Counted from the stretch's first letter, positions 42,940-52,832 are shown. The stretch: DNA of 64,000 bases from Ruminococcus sp. (GCA_021200415.1 JAJQGO010000057.1:44557-108556); one strand, 5' to 3'. Program-made: numbers and translations. Notes: generated by a model not told the origin, from the letters alone.

Positions 42940-43635
42940 TTATTTATAAACTCTTGCCCCGAAAAGACCTGTGCCTATTCTGACAAGTGTGGAGCCGTAT
43001 TTTACAGCCTGTACGTAATCGTGGGTCATGCCCATTGACAGAACGTCCATATCCGCTCCGCCGATTTTTTTTGATTTGGTTTCAAGAAAAAGCTCCTGCA
43101 TCCTCGCAAGAAAGACATCGCTGTCCACCGGCGGAGGAATTGTCATAAGCCCGCGGACACGGATATTTTTCATCTCCGACATTCGCAGAACAAGCTCCTC
43201 CAGCTCATCAGGGCTGACGCCGCTTTTGCTTTCCTCACCGCCTACGTTGACCTCACACAGGACATCCATAACCCTGCCCTTCGCCTCCGCAAGACGGTTT
43301 ATCTCCGAGGCGAGCTTCAGACTGTCAACGGACTGTATCATTGATACGCTGTCTACAATATATTTTACTTTATTTGTCTGCAAATGCCCGATAAAATGGA
43401 CATCTGCCAAGCTGCTGTAATAATTCTTTTTTGATTGATATTCCTGAACTCTGTTTTCTCCAAGCAGCTCAACGCCAAGTGAAACGGCGTGATTGACTGC
43501 CTCATACGATACGGTTTTCGTAACCGCCATAAGCCGGATTTGCTCCTCCGGACTCCTGTATTTTGCGGCAGCCTCGGCGATATTGTATCGTATTTCCTTC
43601 AGATTCTCGTCGATATAACGGAAATCATTACCCAT
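42940..43635 (-). CDS. yggS: PLP homeostasis protein, YggS/YlmE family
   Basis: About 232 residues from ATG 43635 (AGAAGGTG upstream). It has the single-domain TIM-barrel of the family: the PLP-lysine in RLMAVTKTVSYEAVNHAV, LLGENRVQEY, HFIGHLQTNK, RGLMTIPP and LSMGMTHDYVQAV. It binds PLP and buffers its supply. It is usual in sepF clusters (ylmE). Overlaps the upstream HlyD-like gene by 8 bp. Confidence 0.94.
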   Translation of the reverse strand: MGNDFRYIDENLKEIRYNIAEAAAKYRSPEEQIRLMAVTKTVSYEAVNHAVSLGVELLGENRVQEYQSKKNYYSSLADVHFIGHLQTNKVKYIVDSVSMIQSVDSLKLASEINRLAEAKGRVMDVLCEVNVGGEESKSGVSPDELEELVLRMSEMKNIRVRGLMTIPPPVDSDVFLARMQELFLETKSKKIGGADMDVLSMGMTHDYVQAVKYGSTLVRIGTGLFGARVYK

Positions 43636-44893
43636 CCGAATCAACACCTTCTATCATAATATCATCATAGAGTGCGAGATAATCGCTGTCATCATTATGA
43701 ACTGCGGACAGGACATAATCGCTGCCCTCATATATAACGTCAATTTTTCTGAACTCCACCTGTTCGCCTTCTTCGATGTACACGCCCTTATAGCTGACGG
43801 TGACGGTTGAGGTAATTCCTGTTTCCTCATCCACAACCTCTTCCTCCATGCTGACAAAGCGTATAGCCTCTCTGGGAACCTTAAGTCCGGTATACTCCCC
43901 TTTTATAAGGTCAACATTTTCGGCGCGGTGCTGAACGAGAGTTTCATCAAACTGATCGCATGAAAGAATGATAATGCTTTCCGAATCGTCTCCCTCGTCA
44001 CGCAGGTCTATTATCTCCGCCTTTACCTCTTCCGAAAGGGACTCAAATTTCAGGTATACGGAATCTCCGATGGCGTATTCCTTTTTGCTGTTATCCACAA
44101 CTCCCGCAAGATACCATTCATAGCCGTCAATAAGCTTTCCGACAACGCCTTCCGTTTCCTGAGTGTTATCGGTGACGCTGTTCAGCAGCTCCACAGTAAG
44201 ATCATCAATATTCTCCTTTGTGAGAATATCCTCGTAGCCGTCGCAGCAGCTTACAAAATATGCCGATCTGTCAGCGGTTATCGTTTCAATCGGGGCAACC
44301 GTGCTGCTTTCCAGCTCCGCAAGGCGTGTATTGATTTCGCTTATTCTTGTGGTGAAATCAACGTCCTCATCGGTAATTATCTGGTAGGTACTCAGGTAGA
44401 CGAGGAAATCCTCCGTGTTGCTTTTTATGGAATCGTAATCGCCGGTATCTCTGTTGTAAATAATGTTTCTGTAGACCTCTTCAATATTTGACGAAAGGCT
44501 CGCAGGCTGTGCGGATTCCACAGTTCCCGGATTCTGGATTTTGTTCAGCGTATCAAGCTCCTCCGTAAGACTTTCGATTTCTCTGTTTATCTTAATCTGC
44601 TCGTCGGTGTCATACACCTGAGCAATAACCGAGCCTAATCCAAGACGTCCGCCGTCAGGAACGCTGTAGCTGAGAACTCCGCTGCCGCTGTAGGTGACTA
44701 CCGTTTCATCACGGATAAAGACACCCTTGATGCTTGTGGAAGCCGATGCTTCCGTCATGAGGGCGGTTACGGTATCGCTTTCCCTGTTGCCGAAGTTATA
44801 AATGATGCTGATAAAAATCACCAGAAACAGAATCACCACGATATTTCGCAGTATCTTTGAAAAAATATCGCTGCCGGAGCTTCTGTAGCCCAT
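43628..44893 (-). CDS. HlyD-like membrane-anchored protein in the division cluster
   Basis: 421 residues: one N-terminal transmembrane helix (NIVVILFLVIFISIIYNFG), then an extracytoplasmic part with a lipoyl/barrel-sandwich half (GVFIRDETVVTYSGSG), a helical hairpin (QIKINREIESLTEELDTL...ISEINTRLAELESS) and the second barrel half (GEYTGLKVPREAIRF). It looks like a membrane-fusion (HlyD-type) protein without an obvious transporter next to it. Such genes often occur next to yggS/sepF in Clostridia; role not established. GGTG precedes the ATG. Confidence 0.8.
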   Translation of the reverse strand: MGYRSSGSDIFSKILRNIVVILFLVIFISIIYNFGNRESDTVTALMTEASASTSIKGVFIRDETVVTYSGSGVLSYSVPDGGRLGLGSVIAQVYDTDEQIKINREIESLTEELDTLNKIQNPGTVESAQPASLSSNIEEVYRNIIYNRDTGDYDSIKSNTEDFLVYLSTYQIITDEDVDFTTRISEINTRLAELESSTVAPIETITADRSAYFVSCCDGYEDILTKENIDDLTVELLNSVTDNTQETEGVVGKLIDGYEWYLAGVVDNSKKEYAIGDSVYLKFESLSEEVKAEIIDLRDEGDDSESIIILSCDQFDETLVQHRAENVDLIKGEYTGLKVPREAIRFVSMEEEVVDEETGITSTVTVSYKGVYIEEGEQVEFRKIDVIYEGSDYVLSAVHNDDSDYLALYDDIMIEGVDSDG

Positions 44894-44906
44894 TTAAATC
44901 ACCGTC

Positions 44907-45146
44907 TCAATCATTTTTTTCAGAAGCGTCGAGAATAGAAACCGGTCTTGCCGGAGCTATAGTTGAAATAGCGTGCTTATACACAAGCTGCTGCTTTCCA
45001 TCGCAGTCGAGGATAACAACGTAGCTGTCGAAGCCTCTGACCATTCCCTTGAACTGGAAACCGTTTGTCAAGAAAATTGTAACCACAATTCTGTCTTTTC
45101 TGCACTGGTTCAGGAACACATCCTGAAGATTGATTGCCTTGTTCAT
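44907..45146 (-). CDS. hfq: RNA chaperone Hfq
   Basis: 79 residues from ATG 45146 (GGAG seven bases upstream; an in-frame extension to 45185 lacks a site). Sm1 motif [22 protein letters not shown] (in part: [17 protein letters not shown]) and Sm2 motif [17 protein letters not shown] with the YKHA RNA-binding residues. It forms a hexamer and binds small RNAs and mRNAs. miaA-hfq adjacency is highly conserved. Two lengths of uncertain spacer (about 118 bp) separate it from miaA. Confidence 0.96.
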   Translation of the reverse strand: MNKAINLQDVFLNQCRKDRIVVTIFLTNGFQFKGMVRGFDSYVVILDCDGKQQLVYKHAISTIAPARPVSILDASEKND

Positions 45147-45263
45147 ACACATTCTCCATTCATTATTATTAGTTCTTTGTATCATTGAGCCTGTCCGGAC
45201 AGCCGGCAGGTCAATTTTTTCTGTGCATTTTAATATGCCTAAAAATACACACTATACATTATA

Positions 45264-46214
45264 TCATACATTCCGGTAATTTGCTATACATTTTTTTGAT
45301 TTTTCAAAAATTTCAGTTTTTTTATCAAATTCGCCTATAATTATCCACTTTATACGTTTATTTTTTCTAAACCATGTCAATTGCCTTTTGGCGTAACGGC
45401 GTGTTTCCTGTTTGATTTTGTCGATGCAGTCGTCAAGGGACATTTCATTTTCAAAATACGGTATGAGTTCCTTGTATCCGATGGCGTTTGCGGCAGTCCT
45501 CATGCCGCGTTCCTGCCAGAGTGCGTGAGCCTCCTCAACAAGACCCGCCTTTACCATTTCGTCCACACGCCTGTTAATTCGGCTGTAAAGCACCTGTCTG
45601 TCGGCAAAGTCAAGCCCGATTATAAGCGAATCATAGGGCGTTTCCTCAAGGCGGCTTTCAGCCTTCAGCTCGCTGAACGTGCGTCCCGTAACGTGATACA
45701 CCTCCATTGCCCTCACAACTCTCACAAGATTGTTCGGGTGAATGCCTTCCGCAGCCTTCGGGTCAATGGCAGCAAGACGGCTGTGGAGCGCTTCATTACC
45801 CATTTTTTCCGCAAAGTCATACAGCTCTCTGCGGTAGGATTCATCGCTGCCGCCCTCGGAGAACCTGATGTTCTCCAGCAGCGAATCAATATAAAGTCCC
45901 GTTCCGCCGACAATTACAGGCAGCCTTTCCCTGCCGAGAACATCATCTATCCTCTCCCTTGCAAGCTTTACATAGTCGGCTGCGCTGAACGATACTTCAC
46001 GGTCGAGAAAATCAATGAGATGATGCGGAACGCCCTGCATTTCCCCGACAGTCGGCTTTGCGGAGGCTATATCCATTCCCTTGTATATCTGCATGGAATC
46101 GGCTGAAATGACCTCGCCGCCGTATTCCGCCGCAAGGGCAGCTCCCAGAGCTGTTTTCCCCGAAGCTGTAGGCCCTGCAACCGCAAGAACAAATGGTTTT
46201 TCGCTGTTTGCCAT
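45264..46214 (-). CDS. miaA: tRNA dimethylallyltransferase
   Basis: 316 residues. P-loop GPTASGKTALGAALA at the N-terminus, DSMQIYKGMDIASAKPT, VGGTGLYIDSLL, and the tRNA-binding RRYAKRQLTWFRKN near the end. It adds the isopentenyl group to A37 of tRNAs reading UNN codons, the substrate of MiaB encoded at 51302-52675. A short resemblance to the repeat terminus occurs just upstream, at 46228. Confidence 0.96.
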   Translation of the reverse strand: MANSEKPFVLAVAGPTASGKTALGAALAAEYGGEVISADSMQIYKGMDIASAKPTVGEMQGVPHHLIDFLDREVSFSAADYVKLARERIDDVLGRERLPVIVGGTGLYIDSLLENIRFSEGGSDESYRRELYDFAEKMGNEALHSRLAAIDPKAAEGIHPNNLVRVVRAMEVYHVTGRTFSELKAESRLEETPYDSLIIGLDFADRQVLYSRINRRVDEMVKAGLVEEAHALWQERGMRTAANAIGYKELIPYFENEMSLDDCIDKIKQETRRYAKRQLTWFRKNKRIKWIIIGEFDKKTEIFEKSKKCIANYRNV

Positions 46215-46259
46215 TTTACCTCCTCCTGATAAATACAGACAACACCGTATGAAGCTTTT

Positions 46260-48194
46260 TTAAGTTCTCTTGAACTGATGCTCGATATTTCCCTTTGTCA
46301 TGGTGAACATGACAGGTCTGCCGTGCGGACAGTGCCGGATATTTTCGTTGTAGTACACCTGCTCCGCAAGGGATTGAAGCTCCCGTATGTCGTTTTTGTC
46401 GTTTGCCTTTATCGCCGATTTGCACGCAAGAGTATGAAGCATATCGTCAAGCATATGCGTCTGGGGATTCTGCTTGCCGAGGTAGAGATTTTCGGCAATT
46501 TCGGGAATTATTTCGTCCATGTCAAGCTCCGTCATAAATGTTGGGACAGCCTTTGCCACGGCATACGGACGCTCCGAAAAATCAAACTCGAATCCCATGT
46601 CAGACAGCAGCTCCCGATTGTTTTCAAGGGCGTCGAACTCGTTCATCGAAAGCAGAACCCTGACCTCCGTCAGCAGCATCTGACTGTACTGACGGCAATT
46701 GCGGCTTTTCAAACGCTCAAATATTATGCGCTCGTGAGCCGCGTGCTTGTCAATCATTACAACGGTATCGCCAACCTCCGCCATAATGTAATTCTTGAAT
46801 GCCTCGCCGATAACACGTATTTTCGGCTCTTCGCTCTTTTCGGGGGGATTCTCCCCCAGTGCAGACGTTTCACTCACTACAGGCTTTGCAAAGGATTTTT
46901 GAGTTATGTACCTGAATCCGTCCGCAGGGGCGGCTTCGGAGATTTTTTCCGTCTGCGGAGCTTCAACAGGCGCAGGGGCAGCTTCAGGCGGCTTCGGGGG
47001 AACAGGAATATTTTTCTCCTCCGCAGCTTCAGCTGTCGGGCGACTCTCTGAGGCAGCCTCCGCAGCCTCGAGATTTTTTTCCGCTTCCTCGATTTTCTCA
47101 ACGGGAGTGAACATAAGCTCCTCCTGCAAAAGCACCTCACGAGGCTCCTCCGCACCCTCCTTCGTCCAGTCGACACGGGGCTTCATCTCGAATTCATATA
47201 TAAGACCGTCATTCATAAGGGCATTTTTCGCCGCAAAGTAGACTGCGTCGGAAACAAGCTTTTCATCTGTGAAGCGAACCTCCGCCTTTGCAGGGTGAAT
47301 ATTCACGTCCATTGCCGCAGGAACAAGATCAAGCATAAGCACGCAGGCAGGAAATTTCCCTGTCATAATCATGTTCTCATAAGCGCTTTCGAGAGATGTT
47401 GAGCAGAGCCTTGACCTGACATATCGCCCGTTGACGAAGAAATTCTGGAAGGTTCTGTTGTTTCTGGCGTAGAGCGGCTTTATAACGAAGCCCGACACGC
47501 CGATTCCGCTGAAATTATAATCAACAGGTATCATGTCCCTTGCGAAATCCCTTCCGTAAACGGCGTAAACTGCCGAAAAGAGCTTGCCGTCACCGCTTGA
47601 GTTGAATTCCATGCGGTTGTCACGTATGAGCCTGAATGAGATTTCAGGGTGGGACAGGGTAATCTTTTGCAGTATATGGCTGACTGCATTTGCCTCCGTT
47701 ACATCCTTTTTCATGAATTTCCTGCGTGCGGGTACATTATAAAACAAATCCCTTATTATAATAGTAGTCCCATCGGGGCAGCCGCTTTTTTCATGAGATA
47801 TTTCACAGCTGCCCTCGATTTTGTAAAGAGTGCCGTATGTTTCATTTTCCTGCTTTGTCATAAGCTCCACACGGGAAACTGCCGCAACAGAAGCAAGCGC
47901 CTCTCCCCTGAATCCAAGGGTACATATGTTGTCGAGATCCGCTTTGGACGTTATTTTGCTTGTGGCGTGACGCAGAAATGCCGTGGGGACGTCCTCAAAC
48001 GCCATTCCGCAGCCGTCATCCGTAATGCGGATATATGTTGTTCCGCCGTTTTTTATCTCAACGGTTATATGCTCCGCCCCTGCATCTATTGAATTTTCCA
48101 CAAGCTCCTTAACCACCGATGAGGGACGCTCTATAACCTCTCCGGCAGCGATAAGCTCCGATATTTCCTTGCTCAGGACGTTTATTGCCGACAT
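46260..48194 (-). CDS. mutL: DNA mismatch repair protein MutL (endonuclease type)
   Basis: About 644 residues from ATG 48194. The N-terminal GHKL ATPase has SELIAAGEVIERPSSVVKEL, NSIDAGA, DDGCGMAFEDV and TLGFRGEALASVAAV. A Pro/Ala/Glu-rich linker (about residues 345-430) leads to the C-terminal dimerisation/endonuclease domain with DKHAAHERIIFE (the DQHA(X)2E(X)4E motif with Lys for Gln), ACKSAIKA, CPHGRP and a final FKR. Nicks the new strand after MutS binds a mismatch. Between mutS and miaA. Confidence 0.96.
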   Translation of the reverse strand: MSAINVLSKEISELIAAGEVIERPSSVVKELVENSIDAGAEHITVEIKNGGTTYIRITDDGCGMAFEDVPTAFLRHATSKITSKADLDNICTLGFRGEALASVAAVSRVELMTKQENETYGTLYKIEGSCEISHEKSGCPDGTTIIIRDLFYNVPARRKFMKKDVTEANAVSHILQKITLSHPEISFRLIRDNRMEFNSSGDGKLFSAVYAVYGRDFARDMIPVDYNFSGIGVSGFVIKPLYARNNRTFQNFFVNGRYVRSRLCSTSLESAYENMIMTGKFPACVLMLDLVPAAMDVNIHPAKAEVRFTDEKLVSDAVYFAAKNALMNDGLIYEFEMKPRVDWTKEGAEEPREVLLQEELMFTPVEKIEEAEKNLEAAEAASESRPTAEAAEEKNIPVPPKPPEAAPAPVEAPQTEKISEAAPADGFRYITQKSFAKPVVSETSALGENPPEKSEEPKIRVIGEAFKNYIMAEVGDTVVMIDKHAAHERIIFERLKSRNCRQYSQMLLTEVRVLLSMNEFDALENNRELLSDMGFEFDFSERPYAVAKAVPTFMTELDMDEIIPEIAENLYLGKQNPQTHMLDDMLHTLACKSAIKANDKNDIRELQSLAEQVYYNENIRHCPHGRPVMFTMTKGNIEHQFKRT

Positions 48195-48223
48195 TTCCTT
48201 TTCACTCCTCCATTCAGATGCAC

Positions 48224-50842
48224 CTACCCGATAGCCTTCAGCATATCCTTCAGCAGCTCTCTGCATTCAGCGTCGGTAAGCTCGTCAATATTCGTTTTTT
48301 CCAGCATATCGAGAGCCGTTTCACGGCTTGCCGCACCGAAGCTCAGCTGCTCCCTGTCGGCAGTGCTTTCGGAAATTCTCTCATCTGCATGAGCCTTTTC
48401 CATTTCCTCAAGAAGCTCCCTTGCACGGTTCACTACCTTTGTGGGAAGTCCCGCAAGCTTCGCAACATCTATACCGTAGCTCTCGTCAACTCCTCCGCGC
48501 ACGATTTTACGCAGAAATCTGATTGTTCCGCCGTGCCTGTTTACGGCAATGCTGTAATTTCTTACGCCGTCAAGCTCATTTTCCAGACCTATCAGCTCGT
48601 GATAATGGGTAGCGAAAAGCGTCTTGCATCCAAGCTTTTTTGAGGTGCAGATGTACTCCGCAACAGCCCGGGCAATGCTTACTCCGTCAAAGGTTGATGT
48701 GCCGCGTCCCACCTCGTCAAGAATAACAAGGCTGTCGGGAGTCGCGTTTTTCAGAATGTCGGAAACCTCGCTCATTTCCACCATAAAGGTACTTTGCCCT
48801 GCCGTAAGGTCGTCGGAAGCTCCCACACGTGTGAAAATTCTGTCCACAACGGAAATTTTTGCCGAATCCGCAGGCACGAATGAACCAATCTGCGCCATGA
48901 GGGTTATAAGGGCAGTCTGACGCATATATGTGGATTTACCCGACATATTCGGACCTGTTATCACGGACATTCGGTTTGATTTTGTATCGAGATATACATC
49001 GTTCGGCACAAACACCTCGTCCTGAAGCATAAGCTCCACAACAGGATGACGTCCTGCCTTTATATCAATTACGCCGTCAATGGCAATATCGGGCTTCACG
49101 TAGAGATTACGCAGCGCGACATTCGCAAAGGACGCAAGCACGTCCACAGCGGCAGCAGCCGAAGCCGTTTTCTGGACGCTTTCAAGCTTTGTTGCAAGAA
49201 AATCACGCACCTCGGAGAAAATATCAGCTTCAAGGGACAGCGCCTTATCCTTTGCGCCGAGAATGCTGTTCTCGGCATTTTTCAGCTCCTCGGTAATAAA
49301 ACGCTCGCAGTTTGCAAGCGTCTGCTTTCTTATGTAGCCCTCGGGAACCATATCATAATAGGAGCGTGTAACCTCAAGATAATACCCGAACACCCTGTTG
49401 TAGCCGATTTTCAGATTCTTTATTCCCGTGGCTTCACGTTCACGCTGTTCGATTCCGTCTATGATTTCCCTGCCGTGATTCATAATATGGCGCAGATTGT
49501 CAAGCTCCTCGTTGAAGCCCTCCTTGATAACTCCCCCGTCCTTGACGGAAACAGGAGGCTCGTCAACTACAGCGTTCTCCACAAGCTGAACTATCTCGCC
49601 AAGGTCGGATATTTCGCTGTTATAGCGTGCCAGCAGCTTCGATTCGGAGAGCTTTTCAAGCTCCGCCTTTATGAGAGGCAGCTGAAGAGCAGTTGCGGAA
49701 AGTGATTTCAGATCACGGGGATTAGCCGTTTTGTACATGACCTTTGTCATAAGGCGTTCAAGGTCGTAAACACGGTCGAGAAGGTCGGTAATATCGGAAA
49801 GCACTACGCTGTTCCTGTACAGAGCCTCTACCGCGTCAAGACGTTCTATAATACGCGCCGGACTTTTCAGCGGCTGCTCAATCCAGTTTTTCAGCAGACG
49901 CCTTCCCATAGACGTTTTCGTGCTGTCCAGAACCCACAGAAGCGAGCCTTTTTTCTCCTTGCTGCGGAGAGTTTCCGTAAGCTCGAGATTGCGCCTTGCG
50001 TTCAGGTCAAGACCCATAAAGCCCTCGCCGCTCAGAATCTCGATTGATGTAAATCGTGAAACGGAGGTTTTCTGCGTATCGCTGATATAGTCGAAGAGTC
50101 CGCAGGCGGCGGCGCAGTCTGAGCCGGATTCGCTGATTCCAAGCTCCGCCACGGATTTTACACCGAAAACTCCGGCAAGCATACCTCTTTTTTCGGCCGG
50201 GGAAAAGCAAATGCTGTCACGAAGCGTCACTGCGCAGTTAAGGCGAACCTTTATAAATTCCGCGACATTTTTCAGGGAGAGAAAGCTCTCCGGAAAAATT
50301 ACCTCCGCAGGACGGCAGCGTGAAAGCTCATTGATGACTCCGGATTCAAGCTCCTTTCCCTCAGACAGGCTCAGGGAGGCTTCTCCTGTGGAAATATCCG
50401 CAGAAGCGACTCCGCAGGTTTTTTCCGATTCGTCATAGTAAATGCTGCATATGTAGTTGTTTGCTCCGTCGTCCAGCATACTGCTTTCCGTGAGAGTTCC
50501 CGGCGTAACAACCTTTATTACGTCACGGACAACGATTCCCTTTGTCTCGGCAGGATCAGTCAGCTGCTCGCAGACGGCTACCTTGAAGCCCATATCAATA
50601 AGCCGCTTTATGTACATTTCCGCCGAGTGAAAGGGCACTCCGCACATGGGAGCGCGCTCTTCAAGTCCGCAGTCCTTGCCGGTCAGCGTAAGCTCCAGAG
50701 CCTTTGAAACGACAATTGCGTCATCGAAAAACATTTCATAGAAGTCCCCGAGGCGGAAAAACAGGATGCAGTCCTTATATTTGTCCTTAACCTCAAAATA
50801 CTGCTTCATCATGGGAGAAAGCTTGCTTCTGTCCACTTCCAT
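48224..50842 (-). CDS. mutS: DNA mismatch repair protein MutS
   Basis: 872 residues, full length. Mismatch-binding domain with FFRLGDFYEMFFDDA (Phe-x-Glu motif in GDFYEMF), connector, levers and clamp, then the ATPase with Walker A GPNMSGKSTYMRQ, Walker B LVILDEVGRGTSTFDG and the ATHYHEL histidine. Recognises mispairs and recruits MutL. 33 bp to ylbF upstream and about 30 bp to mutL downstream. Confidence 0.97.
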   Translation of the reverse strand: MEVDRSKLSPMMKQYFEVKDKYKDCILFFRLGDFYEMFFDDAIVVSKALELTLTGKDCGLEERAPMCGVPFHSAEMYIKRLIDMGFKVAVCEQLTDPAETKGIVVRDVIKVVTPGTLTESSMLDDGANNYICSIYYDESEKTCGVASADISTGEASLSLSEGKELESGVINELSRCRPAEVIFPESFLSLKNVAEFIKVRLNCAVTLRDSICFSPAEKRGMLAGVFGVKSVAELGISESGSDCAAACGLFDYISDTQKTSVSRFTSIEILSGEGFMGLDLNARRNLELTETLRSKEKKGSLLWVLDSTKTSMGRRLLKNWIEQPLKSPARIIERLDAVEALYRNSVVLSDITDLLDRVYDLERLMTKVMYKTANPRDLKSLSATALQLPLIKAELEKLSESKLLARYNSEISDLGEIVQLVENAVVDEPPVSVKDGGVIKEGFNEELDNLRHIMNHGREIIDGIEQREREATGIKNLKIGYNRVFGYYLEVTRSYYDMVPEGYIRKQTLANCERFITEELKNAENSILGAKDKALSLEADIFSEVRDFLATKLESVQKTASAAAAVDVLASFANVALRNLYVKPDIAIDGVIDIKAGRHPVVELMLQDEVFVPNDVYLDTKSNRMSVITGPNMSGKSTYMRQTALITLMAQIGSFVPADSAKISVVDRIFTRVGASDDLTAGQSTFMVEMSEVSDILKNATPDSLVILDEVGRGTSTFDGVSIARAVAEYICTSKKLGCKTLFATHYHELIGLENELDGVRNYSIAVNRHGGTIRFLRKIVRGGVDESYGIDVAKLAGLPTKVVNRARELLEEMEKAHADERISESTADREQLSFGAASRETALDMLEKTNIDELTDAECRELLKDMLKAIG

Positions 50843-50875
50843 TTACGTGCCCCTCCTTTCATTTTCCTATGCGGC

Positions 50876-51280
50876 TCAGTGGCAGCCTCCGCAGGTGGAG
50901 CAGCTTCCCGAGCAGCCGTGCTGTATCTCGCAGGTATCGGGATCCTCACCGTTCGCGCACATTGTAATAATCTGGTTTACATCGCTGATAAGCTGCTCAA
51001 GCTCATTCTGCGCTGTATTGAACATTATCATATCATCGTTTCCCATAATTTTCGCGTAGACAGCTTTAAGCTCCTCATCGGCAGCTTTAAGGCGCTCCTC
51101 ATTTTTTTCGGAGCTGCTCATTTCCTTATTCAGATTCATTCTTTTAAGGTTAAATTCGCCGATAAGCTCCTGAAGCTCCTGATTATTATCGTTAGCCTCC
51201 TTAGCTCTCATGTAGTCCTTATAGCGGCCGTCCTGCTGAATAGCCTTTCCAAGCTCTCTTGCCATTTCAATTACATCCAT
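50876..51280 (-). CDS. YlbF/YmcA-family protein with Cys-rich tail
   Basis: 134 residues. The first ~105 residues form the YlbF helical domain (VIEMARELGKAIQQDGRYKDY, KANDNNQELQELI in part, FNTAQNELEQLISDVNQII). The C-terminus holds six Cys and a final His within about 27 residues (MCANGEDPDTC, HGCSGSCSTCGGCH). In Bacillus, YlbF, YmcA and YaaT form an Fe-S-containing complex acting on RNase Y. The Cys tail would suit metal or Fe-S binding. Lies between miaB (itself an Fe-S enzyme) and mutS, as in many Clostridia. Confidence 0.88.
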   Translation of the reverse strand: MDVIEMARELGKAIQQDGRYKDYMRAKEANDNNQELQELIGEFNLKRMNLNKEMSSSEKNEERLKAADEELKAVYAKIMGNDDMIMFNTAQNELEQLISDVNQIITMCANGEDPDTCEIQHGCSGSCSTCGGCH

Positions 51281-51301
51281 AATAATTCTCCTTTTAATCT
51301 G

Positions 51302-52675
51302 TTATTTTTCTATTATTTTTCCGATTACAGCCCAGTTTTTTGTTTCTGTAACCTCAATATCGACAAAGCTGCCGATAAGGGAGCTGTCACCGGAAAATTC
51401 GGCAATTATAAATTCATTGCTCTTGCCCGTCAGGAATCCCTTGCTCCTTTTGCTTTCGCCTTCGGCAAGAACACGCATTTTCCTCCCCATGAAGCGTTTA
51501 TAATGCTCCGTGGAAATTTCACGCTGAGTCTCCAGAAGCCTTCTCATGCGGAGGCTTTTTGTTTCGTCGGAAATCGTATCCTCCATTTCCGCAGCCCTTG
51601 TTCCCGTTCGCTTTGAATAGATGAACGAGTAGATATTGTCGAATTTCACACGTTTTATAAGCTCAAGCGTAGCTTCAAAATCCTCATCGCTTTCGTTGGG
51701 AAAGCCCACGATAATATCCGTAGTCAGGGAGAAATCCGGATCACGCCTGCGCAGATAATCGACAATTTCCAGATACTCCTCAGCCGTATAGCGGCGGTTC
51801 ATTTTTTTCAGTATCTCATTGCTGCCGCTCTGAACGGGAAGATGCAGATGCTTCGCAACCCTTTTGCATTCAAAAATTGCGTCAAGAAGCTCCCTTGAGG
51901 CGTCCTTCGGGTGGGACGACATGAAGCGTATGACAAAATCTCCGTCAATTTCATTGAGTCTGCGCAGAAGCTGCGGAAAATCAATTCCGCCTTCAAGATC
52001 CTTTCCGTAGGAATTCACATTCTGCCCCAGCAGCATGATTTCCTTGTAGCCCTGCTCCGCAAGCTCACGCACCTCACGTATTATATCCTCAGCCCTGCGG
52101 CTGCGTTCACGTCCGCGCACATAGGGCACGATACAGTAGGTGCAGAAATTATTGCACCCGAACATTATCGGCACAGAGGCTTTAAAGCTGCTCTCGCGCA
52201 CCTGCTCAACGCCCTCGGAAAAACCTGCGTATTCCTCGGTATCGGCGGAAAATTTCTGCCCCCTTAGGGCGTTCAGGAGAAGCTCCGGAAGCGAATGTAT
52301 AGCCGAAGTCCCCAGAACAAAATCCACCTGCGGATATGATTTGCGGATTTTATCCGGAATATGCGCCTGAGCCGTCATGCAGCCGCTGATGCCGATTACC
52401 AGCTTAGGATTAAGCTCCTTGAGATGCTTCATGCTGCCGACGATTCCGAAAACCCTGTCCTCCGCATTTTCCCGAACAGAGCAGGTGTTGTGGAATATCA
52501 GGTCGGTTTCGTTTTCATTTTCGGTGTACTCGTATCCCATTTTTTTCAGCAGACCCTTGATTTTTTCACCGTCCGATACATTCAGCTGGCAGCCGAAGCT
52601 GCGGACGTAGGCTTTGCGGCTTCTGTTTCTCAAAATGGCGCGGATTTCATCAATTAAAGCATTATTGTCAGTCAA
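51302..52675 (-). CDS. miaB: tRNA-2-methylthio-N6-dimethylallyladenosine synthase
   Basis: 457 residues. N-terminal UPF0004 domain with three cluster-binding Cys (FGCQLNVSDGEK, NTCSVRENAEDRV, GCMTAQ), radical SAM core with CxxxCxxC in FGCNNFCTYCIVPYVRG, and a C-terminal TRAM domain ending FVDIEVTETKNW. It adds a methylthio group to i6A37. Substrate modification is made by MiaA from the same cluster. First gene after the promoter at 52725-52753. Confidence 0.97.
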   Translation of the reverse strand: MTDNNALIDEIRAILRNRSRKAYVRSFGCQLNVSDGEKIKGLLKKMGYEYTENENETDLIFHNTCSVRENAEDRVFGIVGSMKHLKELNPKLVIGISGCMTAQAHIPDKIRKSYPQVDFVLGTSAIHSLPELLLNALRGQKFSADTEEYAGFSEGVEQVRESSFKASVPIMFGCNNFCTYCIVPYVRGRERSRRAEDIIREVRELAEQGYKEIMLLGQNVNSYGKDLEGGIDFPQLLRRLNEIDGDFVIRFMSSHPKDASRELLDAIFECKRVAKHLHLPVQSGSNEILKKMNRRYTAEEYLEIVDYLRRRDPDFSLTTDIIVGFPNESDEDFEATLELIKRVKFDNIYSFIYSKRTGTRAAEMEDTISDETKSLRMRRLLETQREISTEHYKRFMGRKMRVLAEGESKRSKGFLTGKSNEFIIAEFSGDSSLIGSFVDIEVTETKNWAVIGKIIEK

Positions 52676-52724
52676 AACATCACTCCTTTTCAGGCTCTGA
52701 ATCCATCTGAAGTCTATCTATATG

Positions 52725-52753
52725 ATTATATCACAAATTTCCTGCTCTTTCAA
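52725..52753 (-). promoter_or_regulatory. Promoter of the miaB-mutS-mutL operon
   Basis: Minus strand TTGAAA (52748-52753), 17-base spacer, TATAAT (52725-52730), about 50 bases before miaB. No strong terminator or other clear promoter was seen down to hfq. Confidence 0.82.
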
Positions 52754-52803
52754 GAGTCGGAGGAGGAAAATTTGAAGTGGAGAATTCACTATAAACAATA
52801 TCC

Positions 52804-52832
52804 AAAAACGCCATGAAGCAGATTCATGGCGT
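52804..52832 (-). terminator. Terminator of the DUF2079 gene
   Basis: ACGCCATGAA/TTCATGGCGT stem with a 5-base loop, followed on the minus strand by TTTTTGG, 27 bases after the stop. Confidence 0.85.

Noticed and set aside
46228..46258. GACAACACCGTATGAAGC resembling the repeat end
   Set aside because: Only about 11-12 bases match and no second arm or centre palindrome is present; chance or a fully decayed end.
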